Source: Isoptericola halalbus
GTDB lineage: Bacteria > Actinomycetota > Actinomycetes > Actinomycetales > Cellulomonadaceae
Direction: 5' to 3'
DNA length: 64,000 bases
Assembly: GCA_009663185.1 (NCBI GenBank)
Contig: VJZX01000015.1
Span: 1-64,000 of the forward strand
Positions 50,454-58,739 of the stretch are shown one piece after another. The notes under the pieces were generated by a model, which did no database searches, was not told the origin of the DNA, and saw only the letters and a program-made list of their open reading frames with translations. The position numbers and the translations under genes are program-made. How positions within the stretch are numbered: position 1 is the first letter of the stretch; each line of letters opens with the position of its first letter.

Positions 50454-51644
50454 CTATCCGTCGACCCGGACCACGACGGCCCCGGCGGAGTCGCCCGCCG
50501 CGCACCCCGTGAACAGGCCGGTGCCGCCGCCCCGCGCGTGCAGGGCGTAGATCAGCTCGGTGATCGCCCGCGCGCCGGTCGGTCCCTGGGGGTGGCCGTA
50601 GACCAGCGAGGACCCGTACGGGTTCATCCGCTCGAGCGGGTATCCCATCTGGTCGGCGAGCCACAGGTCGTTCACCGCGAAGGGGTTGTGCGTCGTGACG
50701 ACGTCGACGTCCGAGATCTCGACGCCGGCGTCCGCGAGCGCCACGCGCGCGGCCTCGACCGGTGCCTTCGGCATGTACGCGGGCTCGGCGCGGCCGAAGC
50801 CGGTGGACAGGACCTGCGCGGTGACGCCGTCCTGCCCGAGCTCCCGCGCTCGGTCGCCCGTCGCGACGACGACGCCGGCGCAGCCGTCGGCGGGGTGGGT
50901 CTGCGCCCCGTAGGTGACCACTCCCCCGGGCTTGACGGGTGAGAGCTTGGCGAGCCCCTCGGCGGTGGTGGGGAAGACGCCGTGGTCCTCCTCGAGCCAG
51001 TCCTCGCCCTTCTTGCGCGGGATACGGACGGGCACCATGTACCGTCGCTGGACGGCACGGTCGTCGGCGAGCGCGCTGAGGTACTGCTCGTAGCGCATCA
51101 GCGCCACCTCGTCGACCTGCTCACGCGTGTACCCGCCGTCGGCGGCCGTGTTCTCGGCGGTGTCGTTCATGCTCTGGCCGGTCGTCGGGTCCAGGGCCAT
51201 CGGGTCGAGCACCCAGTGCTCGGCCAGGGGCGCGCCACCCGGGCTGCGCTGGCTGGAGTAGAGCATCAGCGGGCCGTTGCTGGTCCGGTCGGTGATCACG
51301 CCGATCGTCGTGCGGTGCGCGCCGAGCTCGACCTGGGCGGCGAGGTGCTCCACGACCACCGCCGACGTGGCGCAGGCCCGCGAGATCCACGGACCGCCGT
51401 ACCGGCCGGCGCCCAGGCGCCGGGACACGAGGGTCACGCCGTAGAACGCGTACTGCTGGGGCACGGTGCAACCGAGCGTCCACTCGGTGATCTCCTCGGA
51501 CGGAAGCCCCCGGGCCTCCAGCGCCCGGCCGGTGACGTCCACGGCCAGGTCGAGGCTGTTCACCTCGGCGAGCGGCCCTTGCCACTTGGCGAACGGTGAC
51601 GTCCAGCTCAGGCCGAAGGGGATGTGCGCGTCGCGGAATCTCAT
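50454..51644 (-). CDS. Thiolase-like protein (SCP2/lipid-transfer type)
   Basis: A 396-residue thiolase-fold protein. ISRACATSAVVVEHLAAQVE carries the probable nucleophile Cys (about 90). HNPFAVNDLWLADQMGYPLE contains the conserved His in the usual NxxF/A region, and YGHPQGPTGARAI is the GHPxGxTG motif. TGLFTGCAAGDSAGAVVV provides the second Cys near the C-terminus. It would cleave a 3-oxoacyl-CoA with CoA. ATG overlaps the upstream ligase stop. Confidence 0.88.
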   Translation of the reverse strand: MRFRDAHIPFGLSWTSPFAKWQGPLAEVNSLDLAVDVTGRALEARGLPSEEITEWTLGCTVPQQYAFYGVTLVSRRLGAGRYGGPWISRACATSAVVVEHLAAQVELGAHRTTIGVITDRTSNGPLMLYSSQRSPGGAPLAEHWVLDPMALDPTTGQSMNDTAENTAADGGYTREQVDEVALMRYEQYLSALADDRAVQRRYMVPVRIPRKKGEDWLEEDHGVFPTTAEGLAKLSPVKPGGVVTYGAQTHPADGCAGVVVATGDRARELGQDGVTAQVLSTGFGRAEPAYMPKAPVEAARVALADAGVEISDVDVVTTHNPFAVNDLWLADQMGYPLERMNPYGSSLVYGHPQGPTGARAITELIYALHARGGGTGLFTGCAAGDSAGAVVVRVDG

Positions 51645-53287
51645 GCGTGCTGACCTGCCTCGAGTTGGGGGAGCTGCGCACGCAGGGCGCGCAGGTTGAG
51701 CTTTCCGCTCGGGCTCCGGTGGAGGGCGTCGACGAAGAAGACCTTGCGCGGCTTCTTGTAGCCGGCGAGCCGCCGTCCGACCTCCTCCTGGATCTGCTCG
51801 GCGGTGAGCGGGGAGCCGGGGACGGTGACGACGTAGGCGGTGACGACCTCACCCCACCGGGGGTCGGGCGAGCCGAAGACGACAGCGTCGGTCACGTCGG
51901 GGATCGCGACCAGGACGGCCTCGACCTCGCCGGTGAAGACCTTCTCCCCGCCCGTGTTGACGACCGCCGACCCGCGGCCGAGCAGCTCGACGAACCCGTC
52001 GCCGAGGACGCGGACGTGGTCCCCCGGCATCACGTACCGGACGCCGTCGATGATCGGGTACGCCTCCGCGGTCCGCTCCGGGTCGCCGTCGTAGCCGAGC
52101 GGCATCTGCCCGCGGTAGGCCAGCACCCCGGTGGCGCCCGGGACGTCCTGGACCTCGCGCATCGCGGCGTCGAACACGACGGCGCCGGGCGCCAGCCGCG
52201 GTCGGCACGGGATGTCCTGCGGTCCGCGGACCACCCCGTAGGCGAACGGGCCGCCCTCGCTCGAGCCGAAGATGTCGACGAGCGTCGCCCGGGGTGCGTG
52301 GGCGATGAGCCGGAGCTTGAGCTCGTCGGACCACGCCATGCCGGAGCTGAGCACGGTGGTCAGGCTCGACACGTCGATCCCGGCGCCCTCGGGCGAGTCG
52401 AGCACGTCGACGAGCGGGCCGACGACGGCGTTGCCCGCCACGATCAGCCGGGTCACGCCGCGCTCCTGGATGGTCCGGGCGGCGGCCAGGGCGTCGTAGC
52501 CGGCCGACGACAGGAAGACGACGCACCCGCCGAGGACGAGCGTGTTCATGGTGTTGAACAGTGCCATCGCGTGCATGAGCGGGGTCAGCGGCAGGGTGAC
52601 GGTCGGCGGCAGGTCGGTACGCGCGGCGATGCGCGTCACCTCGTCGAGGTCGGTGGGGCTCTCGACGGGCAGCGAGCCGTAGATCGAGAAGAGCTGGCTG
52701 TCGAACAGGTTGCCGTGCGTCCACACGACCGCCTTGGGGGTGCCTGTCGTGCCGCCGGTGAACATGAAGATCTGGTGGTCCGGGGACAGCGGCTGCGGGT
52801 CGAGCGGCTCGGCGTCGAGGGCGGTGGCGAACGGTCGCCCGGGCTCGGTGGGGCCGTCGTCGTCGGGCACGGCGAGCACGAGGCCCGGCAGCGGGACGTG
52901 CGCGGCGGCGTCGCGCACGTGCCGGCCGAGGCTCGTCGGGTGGACGAGCGCCTCGGCGCGCGAGGCGTGCAGCAGGTCGGCGAGCTCGAGTCCCTGGTAG
53001 CGGAAGTTGATGTTGACCGGGATCGCGCCGATCTTGTACGCCGCGTAGACGGTGATCAGGTACTCGACCCGGTTGTACATGAAGATCGCGATACGTGACC
53101 CGGCGTCGAGGCCCTGGGCCCGCAGCGCGCCGGCGACCCGTGCCGCGGCGTCGTCCAGCTCGCGGTAGGTCATCGTGCGGCCGCCCGCGACGACCGCGGG
53201 CCGGTCGGGGACCGCGCGCGCCACGGACTCCCAGATGGTCGCGTAGTTCGCTCGGCTCAGGTGGTTGGTCGGGATCGGTCTTTCCAC
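51641..53287 (-). CDS. AMP-forming acyl-CoA ligase
   Basis: A 548-residue ANL-superfamily ligase. P-loop FTGGTTGTPKAVVWTHGN (about 175-192), FGSSEGGPFAYG (adenine site), GYDGDPERTAEAY, PGDHVRVLGDG, and the C-terminal Lys region SPSGKLNLRAL. It would convert a carboxylic acid to its CoA thioester. First of five overlapping or closely spaced genes that make up a beta-oxidation-like set, so an aromatic acid with a C3 side chain is a reasonable but unproved substrate. Confidence 0.9.
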   Translation of the reverse strand: MERPIPTNHLSRANYATIWESVARAVPDRPAVVAGGRTMTYRELDDAAARVAGALRAQGLDAGSRIAIFMYNRVEYLITVYAAYKIGAIPVNINFRYQGLELADLLHASRAEALVHPTSLGRHVRDAAAHVPLPGLVLAVPDDDGPTEPGRPFATALDAEPLDPQPLSPDHQIFMFTGGTTGTPKAVVWTHGNLFDSQLFSIYGSLPVESPTDLDEVTRIAARTDLPPTVTLPLTPLMHAMALFNTMNTLVLGGCVVFLSSAGYDALAAARTIQERGVTRLIVAGNAVVGPLVDVLDSPEGAGIDVSSLTTVLSSGMAWSDELKLRLIAHAPRATLVDIFGSSEGGPFAYGVVRGPQDIPCRPRLAPGAVVFDAAMREVQDVPGATGVLAYRGQMPLGYDGDPERTAEAYPIIDGVRYVMPGDHVRVLGDGFVELLGRGSAVVNTGGEKVFTGEVEAVLVAIPDVTDAVVFGSPDPRWGEVVTAYVVTVPGSPLTAEQIQEEVGRRLAGYKKPRKVFFVDALHRSPSGKLNLRALRAQLPQLEAGQHA

Positions 53288-53378
53288 TGCTCACATCCTC
53301 GTGGGCGGGCCGCGATCGACCGCCCTGAACGGGCTGCCGATCGTCGGCGATGGCTCGATCGTGCCTCACCACCCCAGG

Positions 53379-53408
53379 TGACGTCAAGCAAAATCGTGAC
53401 GCCCGTCA
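53379..53408. promoter_or_regulatory. Candidate operators upstream of the ligase operon
   Basis: TGACGTCA (53379-53386) is a perfect 8-nt palindrome and TGAC-GCCC-GTCA (53397-53408) an inverted repeat, both about 92-121 nt upstream of the ligase start and downstream of the PaaX-like gene. They may be regulator sites; no clear -10 box was found. Confidence 0.4.
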
Positions 53409-53423
53409 TGAGAATGTCGAATA

Positions 53424-54281
53424 TCAGGCCGGCGACCGCGCCTCCGCCCGGCCGAGGAGCTCGGCGAGCTCGGCCCGCGCGGCGCCGATGAACTCCTGGC
53501 GCAGGCGCTGGAACGTGGCCGCGGAGCGGACAGCCGGCCAGTCCCCCGAGAGGTGCTCGGCGGGCAGCCTCGGGTCCGCACGGAGCAGCGCGAGCCAGTC
53601 GGCACCCAAGGCCGTCATGTCCCGCAGCGGCCTCGGGGAGCCTTCGACGTCGGCCCACGCCCCGAGGAACGCGAGGTGGTGCGCGCGGATCTCGCCAAGC
53701 CGCCAGGCCGAGCGGACCGCCCGCGTCGCCGAGAAGCCCTCGATCTCGTACGCGCGGAACGCCGACAGCTCGACGTCGGCGAGGTCGCCGTCGAGCGGCC
53801 GGAGCGCGGATGCCACGTCGACCTCACCGGGGGCGATCCACAGCCCGTCCCGCAGGAGTCCGAAGCCCGCCCAGGTCAGGGCCGCGCGCACCCGGTGGCG
53901 AGCGTCCCGCTGACTCTCCGGCACAGAGAACGTCACGAGGGTCCAGCCGGTGCCGACGGGCGCGAACGGCTCGTCCGCGAGCACGCGGTTACGCGCCTCG
54001 CGGAGCACGGAGTCGCTCGCCGGGGTGAGGCGATACCCCACCTCGCGACCGGAGCGCACCTTGGCGAGCAGGCCACGACGGCTCATGCGGGCGAGCGTGG
54101 CGCGTGTCGCCGCCTCCCCCACGTCGAGCTCGGCAAGAAGCCCGATGAGCACCGCCGCGGGCACCTGCTCGACGTCCGCGTCGAGCACGAACTCGCCGAG
54201 GAAGGCGAGGAGCAGCTGCTCAGGACGACGCGGCGCCTGTCCGCCTGCGGTACGTTCCCCACCGTCCAGAGGTGCCGACAT
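53424..54281 (-). CDS. PaaX-like transcriptional regulator (second copy)
   Basis: A 285-residue PaaX-family protein. Winged helix: LLLAFLGEFVLDADVEQVPA and GEAATRATLARMSRRGLLAK. Middle domain: WTLVTFSVPESQRDARHRVR and LTWAGFGLLRDGLWIAPGEV. The C-terminal helical domain is present. It is only distantly similar to the PaaX-like protein at 42 kb although the layout is identical. It lies just upstream of the ligase-thiolase-MaoC-SDR operon in the same direction and probably senses its acyl-CoA. Confidence 0.86.
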   Translation of the reverse strand: MSAPLDGGERTAGGQAPRRPEQLLLAFLGEFVLDADVEQVPAAVLIGLLAELDVGEAATRATLARMSRRGLLAKVRSGREVGYRLTPASDSVLREARNRVLADEPFAPVGTGWTLVTFSVPESQRDARHRVRAALTWAGFGLLRDGLWIAPGEVDVASALRPLDGDLADVELSAFRAYEIEGFSATRAVRSAWRLGEIRAHHLAFLGAWADVEGSPRPLRDMTALGADWLALLRADPRLPAEHLSGDWPAVRSAATFQRLRQEFIGAARAELAELLGRAEARSPA

Positions 54282-54330
54282 GCCCTCGAGTATTCCAGAG
54301 GTCGAATTCCCGGCGGCGCCTGGCAGAAGG

Positions 54331-54822
54331 TCAGGCATCGCCGTTCACGTGGTGGCCGTGCGCGTCGAGGATCCGGGTCAGGAGCCGCCGCAGCGTCAGC
54401 CGCTCGTCCTCGCTGAGCCCGGCAGTGAGCGAGGCGTCCACCTGCGCGGCGTGCGGGACGAACCGGCGCAGCTCGGCGGCGCCGGCCTCGGTGAGCCGGA
54501 CGAGGTTGCGCCGGCGGTCCGCGGAGGTGCGCGCCCGCTCGACCAGCCCCCGGGCCTCCAGCCGGGCGACGAGACCGGCGACCGTCGAGCGGTCGAGGTC
54601 GAGCGCGTCGCACAGCTCACGCTGACTGGCGCCTCCCGTTCGGTGCAGGACGTTCAGCACGCCGAACTGGACGTTGCTCAGCTCCGGCCCGGCCTCCTGG
54701 GCCCACACGGCGAGGTGCACCTGCTGGGCGCGCCGGATCAGGAAGCCCACGTGCTCGGGCAGGTACAGGGAATGCCGTTCGCCGGCGTCGGCCGTCGCGG
54801 CCACCTGGCGTCGCTGGGTCAT
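54331..54822 (-). CDS. MarR-family regulator of the gentisate operon
   Basis: A 163-residue MarR protein. The winged helix includes LSNVQFGVLNVLHRTGGASQ, RELCDALDLDRSTVAGLVAR, and the wing RTSADRRRNLVRLTEAG. It is the fourth gene of the gentisate operon, starting 10 nt after the maleylpyruvate isomerase stop. It probably represses the operon through the palindrome at 57580, with gentisate or its precursor as inducer; this is inference from position. Confidence 0.87.
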   Translation of the reverse strand: MTQRRQVAATADAGERHSLYLPEHVGFLIRRAQQVHLAVWAQEAGPELSNVQFGVLNVLHRTGGASQRELCDALDLDRSTVAGLVARLEARGLVERARTSADRRRNLVRLTEAGAAELRRFVPHAAQVDASLTAGLSEDERLTLRRLLTRILDAHGHHVNGDA

Positions 54823-54832
54823 GGACCGATCA

Positions 54833-55621
54833 TCACAGCCAGCGCGGCGGCGGCGGTACCGCACCGCCGTCGGACGCGACGACGCCGTCCGCCCCGCGTC
54901 CCGTCGCCCAGCGCGTCAGAGCCGCGGCCGACCCACGCAGCGTCGTCGTCGGCGCCGGGCCGCCCGGCTGCGCGACCGGGACCGGGACTGGGACCGGTAC
55001 CGGGACCGGGACCGCATGCTCGCGGTCGACGGGCTCGAGCAGCAAGGCCGGCAGGTCGGCCGGGCCGAGCCGACGGCGCCACGCACCGACAACGTCGGCG
55101 AGCAGCGCGTCGACAAGCTCGGCCGGGAAGTCGTCGAACGAGCCTCCGTTGTCGAGGTCGACGGCGTGCACCCACACCTCCCGGGTCCGCATCCAGACGG
55201 TCTCCGACGCCGGCACGACGCGCCCGAGCGCCGTTCGCACCGGGGCGCGCCACGCCTCCTCGGGGAGGTCCCGCCACTCGACGTCGAGGTGCACCGCCGC
55301 ATGGGCGGAGAGGTTGCGCACAGCTCGGCCGGGCAGCGTCGCCGCAAGCTCGATCTCGGCGTCGCGCTCCTCGGGCGAGGCGTACATCGGCGTCTCGACG
55401 CCGGTGGCCGCCCACTCGGTGAGCCGGGTGAGCGCTCGCGCGTTGAGGCCGACGTGCGCGGCGACGTGCCGACGCGTCCAGCCGGGCACCAGGGAGGGTG
55501 CGTCGAGCTGGTCGTTGCGAAGCTCGTTGACCTTGCGGGAGAAGTAGGCCTGCCCTCGGCGGGCGAGCAGCAGGCCCGCGCGGAGCTGCGGGTCGGTCGT
55601 CCGGTCGGTACGGGCGGGCAT
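54833..55621 (-). CDS. Mycothiol-dependent maleylpyruvate isomerase family protein
   Basis: A 262-residue MDMPI/DinB-like protein. It has the metal-ligand block LVPGWTRRHVAAHVGLNARA (His, about 52-56) and the second ligand region TREVWVHAVDLDNGGSF. The C-terminal part is joined by a VP-dipeptide linker (VPVPVPVPVPV, about 205-215). It would isomerise maleylpyruvate to fumarylpyruvate with mycothiol, the actinobacterial thiol. Position between the FAH enzyme and MarR of the gentisate operon strongly supports this. Confidence 0.88.
   Translation of the reverse strand: MPARTDRTTDPQLRAGLLLARRGQAYFSRKVNELRNDQLDAPSLVPGWTRRHVAAHVGLNARALTRLTEWAATGVETPMYASPEERDAEIELAATLPGRAVRNLSAHAAVHLDVEWRDLPEEAWRAPVRTALGRVVPASETVWMRTREVWVHAVDLDNGGSFDDFPAELVDALLADVVGAWRRRLGPADLPALLLEPVDREHAVPVPVPVPVPVPVAQPGGPAPTTTLRGSAAALTRWATGRGADGVVASDGGAVPPPPRWL
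54974..55015. repeat. Hexanucleotide repeat (GACCGG)x7 in the isomerase gene
   Basis: Seven 6-nt units read GACCGG with two single-base variants (GACTGG, TACCGG). They encode the Val-Pro linker of the isomerase. Changes in unit number would keep the frame and only alter linker length. Confidence 0.85.
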
Positions 55622-55624
55622 CGT

Positions 55625-56461
55625 TCAACCCTCCTTGACGACGTCGTTGCGCAGGGTGCCGAGCCCGGTCACGGACGTGACGAGCTTCTGCCCGGGCTCA
55701 AGGTAGCGCGGGGGCTTGCGGGCGTGGCCGACGCCGCCGGGCGTCCCGGTGGCGATGACGTCGCCGGGATGGAGGGTCACGATCGCCGAGATGTAGGCCA
55801 CGAGCGCGGCCGGGCCGAACACCATGTCGTCGATCGCCGTGCGCTGCACCGGTTCGCCGTCGACCTCCGTCACCAGCTCACCCGCCGGGTCGACGGCGTC
55901 GAGTGTCGTCAGCCAGGGTCCGAACGGCGTCGTCGCCTCGAACGTCTTGCCCTGCAACCACTGCGGGGTGCGGTACTGGAAGTCGCGCATCGTCACGTCG
56001 TTGATCACGGCGTATCCGGCGATGGCGTCGGTGGCTTCCTCGACGGCGAGCCGGCGCGCGGTCCGGCCGACGACGACGGCGACCTCGCCCTCCCAGTCCA
56101 CGGCGTCCGCGGCGTGACCCGGCAGCACTACGGGGTCGTACGGGCCGATCAGCGCCTCCGGGAACTTGGCGAAGAGCGTGGGGTGCTCGGGCAGCTCCCG
56201 GCCCATCTCCCGGATGTGGTTGCGGTAGTTGAGCCCGACGCAGACGATCTTGGACGGGCGGAGCACCGGCGGCGCCCACGCCTGGGGTTCGAGGCCGGCG
56301 AGGTCGTGGACCGGTCCGTCCGCGATCCGGGCGACCGTCTCCCACTGCGGGTCCTGGAGCAGCTGGCCGACGTCGGCGTGATCGGCGATCTCGACCGCGA
56401 CCCCCTCGTCGACGCGGACGGCGACGGTGCGCGTGCCGAGCCGGAGCGTTGCGAGCCTCAT
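55625..56461 (-). CDS. Fumarylpyruvate hydrolase (FAH family)
   Basis: A 278-residue FAH-fold enzyme expected to split fumarylpyruvate into fumarate and pyruvate. Conserved blocks are KIVCVGLNYRNHIREMGREL, LFAKFPEALIGPYDPVVLPG, DWEGEVAVVVGRTARRL (metal Glu), FQYRTPQWLQGKTFEATTPF, and TLHPGDVIATGTPGGVG. It overlaps the dioxygenase gene by 4 nt (ATGA) and precedes the isomerase by 3 nt. Operon context separates it from the FAH paralogue at 41 kb. Confidence 0.92.
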   Translation of the reverse strand: MRLATLRLGTRTVAVRVDEGVAVEIADHADVGQLLQDPQWETVARIADGPVHDLAGLEPQAWAPPVLRPSKIVCVGLNYRNHIREMGRELPEHPTLFAKFPEALIGPYDPVVLPGHAADAVDWEGEVAVVVGRTARRLAVEEATDAIAGYAVINDVTMRDFQYRTPQWLQGKTFEATTPFGPWLTTLDAVDPAGELVTEVDGEPVQRTAIDDMVFGPAALVAYISAIVTLHPGDVIATGTPGGVGHARKPPRYLEPGQKLVTSVTGLGTLRNDVVKEG

Positions 56462-57549
56462 GCCAGATCCTCGTTCCGCTGGCCGGGGACATAGGAGCGC
56501 GTGAACTGCAGCCGGTCGATGATCGGGCCGTCGTTGAACCGGAACAGGTCGAACTGGCTGTCGGCGTGCAGCGACCACGGGACCCAGCTCGGCACGGCGA
56601 ACAGGTCGCCCGTGCGCACCCGGTGCTCGGTGTCGGCCAGGACCACGGTCCCCTCGCCCTCGAACACCTGCCAGACCGAGGACCCGACCTCGTGCCGGAC
56701 CGGAGTCGAGGCGCCGGCACGCAGCCGATGGAACTCGCAGCGCAGGGTCGGCATGACGTCGCCGCCGGTGGTCGGGTTGACGTAGCGGACGGCCGCGTGG
56801 CCCTGCTCGACGGTCGCCGGGTGACCGGCGTCCTCGAGGGCGAGCTGCTCCGTCAACGCCCGGTCGGTGTGCTCCCAGCGGTAGGCGGCGAGCGGCGAGC
56901 TCGCGGTGTCCTCGAGCGCCGACAGGGGCCGCAGACCGGGGTGCGCCCAGAGCCGCTCGGAGCGGGAGACGTCCGGTGACGCCTCGTCGGTGACGCGCTC
57001 GGAGCCGAACTCGAAGAAGCCGACGTCGGCGTAGTGCGAGAACGGCACGTCCAGGCCGTCGATCCACGCCATGGGCTGGTCGGTGTCGTTGTGGTGACCG
57101 TGGAAGTTCCACCCCGGGGTGAGCAGGAGGTCGCCGCGGCGCATCGCGACGGGGTCGCCGTTGACGACCGTCCAGACGCCCTCGCCCTCGACGACGAACC
57201 GGAAGGCGTTCTGGCTGTGCCGGTGCTCGGGTGCGGTCTCGAACCCGCCGAGGTACTGGATCGCGCACCACAGCGTCGGCGTCGCGTAGGCCGTGCCGGG
57301 CAAGCCCGGGTTGGCCAGCCCGATCGCCCGCCGCTCTCCCCCGCGCCCCACGGGCACGAGCTCGCCAGAACGCTCGGCGAGGGCGAACAGCGTGGACCAC
57401 TCCCACACGTGCGGCACGGCCCTCGGCGAGGGCGTGAAGGGCATGAGGTCGTCGCGCTGGGTCCACAGCGGAGCCAGGTGGTGGGTGTCGAAGTCCTTGT
57501 AGAGCTGCTGGAGCTCCGGTGTGTCCGCGGTGCCGTCCATCTCCTGCAT
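56458..57549 (-). CDS. Gentisate 1,2-dioxygenase (bicupin)
   Basis: A 363-residue bicupin that opens the gentisate ring to maleylpyruvate using Fe2+ and O2. Cupin 1 has FETAPEHRHSQNAFRFVVEG (HxH iron ligands, about 101-120) and WNFHGHHNDT (third His). Cupin 2 (VRHEVGSSVWQVFEGEGTVV) has kept only part of the motif, which is normal for these enzymes. The ATG at 57549 is preferred to an upstream start because AGGAGGAGCAACC precedes it. First gene of dioxygenase-FAH-isomerase-MarR. Confidence 0.92.
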   Translation of the reverse strand: MQEMDGTADTPELQQLYKDFDTHHLAPLWTQRDDLMPFTPSPRAVPHVWEWSTLFALAERSGELVPVGRGGERRAIGLANPGLPGTAYATPTLWCAIQYLGGFETAPEHRHSQNAFRFVVEGEGVWTVVNGDPVAMRRGDLLLTPGWNFHGHHNDTDQPMAWIDGLDVPFSHYADVGFFEFGSERVTDEASPDVSRSERLWAHPGLRPLSALEDTASSPLAAYRWEHTDRALTEQLALEDAGHPATVEQGHAAVRYVNPTTGGDVMPTLRCEFHRLRAGASTPVRHEVGSSVWQVFEGEGTVVLADTEHRVRTGDLFAVPSWVPWSLHADSQFDLFRFNDGPIIDRLQFTRSYVPGQRNEDLA

Positions 57550-57579
57550 GGTTGCTCCTCCTGGTGGCCTCGTCGCCAG

Positions 57580-57597
57580 TCGTTGGCTTGCCAACGA
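57580..57597. promoter_or_regulatory. Operator of the gentisate operon
   Basis: TCGTTGG-CTTG-CCAACGA is a perfect 7+4+7 inverted repeat 31 nt upstream of the dioxygenase start. On the minus strand TATCGT (57599-57594), a -10-like hexamer, overlaps its upstream arm, so repression by the operon's MarR protein is likely. Confidence 0.8.
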
Positions 57598-57875
57598 TAG
57601 ACCCGGGACGCTCCCCGAGTCCAGATCGCCACCGCCGCCCAGAGGGCTTGCCGAAGCGGATACGCTCGAGTCCTGTGGGGCACCAGCGGGGTTTCAGGCG
57701 GCCTCAGCAGCCCGCTCCCGTCCACCGCCGCCCCACAGGAGGCGAGCCGAATTGGCAGGTCATACCGCCGCTCCAGCGACAACGGCGAATACACCACGAG
57801 CAGTTCGACTGATTTCCCGATTGCGGAACACGGCCACCCGGGAATCGTCCGGTGGTGCTGGTGACCGCCCGTGTC

Positions 57876-57881
57876 TACGGT
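57876..57881 (+). promoter_or_regulatory. -10 box of a leaderless promoter
   Basis: TACGGT, then 6 nt, then the ATG of the 74-residue gene. The 278 nt between the gentisate operator and this box contain no gene that I can support. Confidence 0.6.
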
Positions 57882-57887
57882 GCTGGA

Positions 57888-58112
57888 ATGGCAAGCATCG
57901 TCCTTCGCGTTCGGCTGGTCAGCGGCGATCACATAGATCTCACGTACGAGGATCCGGACCTGGCCGATGAAGCGGCGGTCGTCGACCAGGCCGTCGCAAC
58001 CCTGGCCCCGGACTCCGGCGTGCTGCGCTGCCGCCACGGGGACCGGCTCACCGTCCTGTACGGGCGCGGCGTGGCCGCCCTCGAGGTGTCACCCCGTGGC
58101 GCCGTTCTCTAG
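57888..58112 (+). CDS. Small hypothetical protein
   Basis: A 74-residue protein, predicted mainly beta-strand with one helix: ASIVLRVRLVSGDHIDLTYE, DEAAVVDQAVATLAPDSGVL, DRLTVLYGRGVAALEVSPRG. No Cys, signal peptide or known motif. Start chosen by the leaderless -10 box 6 nt upstream. It lies between the gentisate operon and a decayed zone with transposase and LacI relics. Function unknown. Confidence 0.65.
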   Translation: MASIVLRVRLVSGDHIDLTYEDPDLADEAAVVDQAVATLAPDSGVLRCRHGDRLTVLYGRGVAALEVSPRGAVL

Positions 58113-58179
58113 GCGCCCCAGTCGTCACGTTCCATGAGCATGCTTGCCGATGGGGTCAGGATCTCGCCGACGGCTTCCC

Positions 58180-58725
58180 GGTAACGTTTCGTCTCGGACG
58201 TGGCGCCCGTCCTGCCGGGTACCTCGGCACGGCCGAGGTGGACGTCCAGGGGACGGTTCCAGGCGATGGCCTCGTGCGGGCGCAGCTCGGGATGTGCCGT
58301 GATGAAGTGCTCGAAGCGAACCGATCGGAACGGTCGGCCGTTGTCCGTCACGATCGTGACCGCTGGGATCACGTTGCCGTCCCCCGTCGCGAGCGCAGGT
58401 CTCGAGCGAGCGGTCAGCCGAACAAGTGCTCGTGGTCGCCAAGGGCGAGCTCGATCGCCACGATCACGTCGTGCTGTTCGCCGTGGCCGAGGTGTGCCAG
58501 GGGTGCTCGTACTTTGGACCAGTAGTCTCGGCACCTGGCGACGCTCACGCTCGTAGGCCTGGGTGAGGATCAGGCCCTCGTCGCGCGGCAGCCCCAGCAC
58601 CGTGGCCTGCGAGACCCCGGTGCCCGTCGTGACGGCACATCGTCCCCACCTTGCGGTGGTCCCACGCCGGGTGCGCCAGCGCGTGCCGGCGCGCAACTTC
58701 CCGGACGGTCGCCCAGGCCGGGCGC
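58180..58725 (-). pseudogene. Degraded IS3-type transposase (DDE integrase core)
   Basis: Pieces in several frames align by eye with an actinobacterial IS3/rve transposase: VSQATVLGLPRDEGLIL TQAY, RDYWSKVRAPLAHLGHGEQH ending at LFG-TGA (58414), AVTIVTDNGRPFRSVRFEHF (the second Asp region), and RPHEAIAWNRPLDVHLGRA. HPEL is joined directly to RPHEAIAW, which removes the stretch that normally carries the catalytic Glu. At least one frameshift and two deletions are present. No terminal inverted repeats were found. Not active. Confidence 0.75.
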
Positions 58726-58739
58726 CGCCACGGGGCCCT

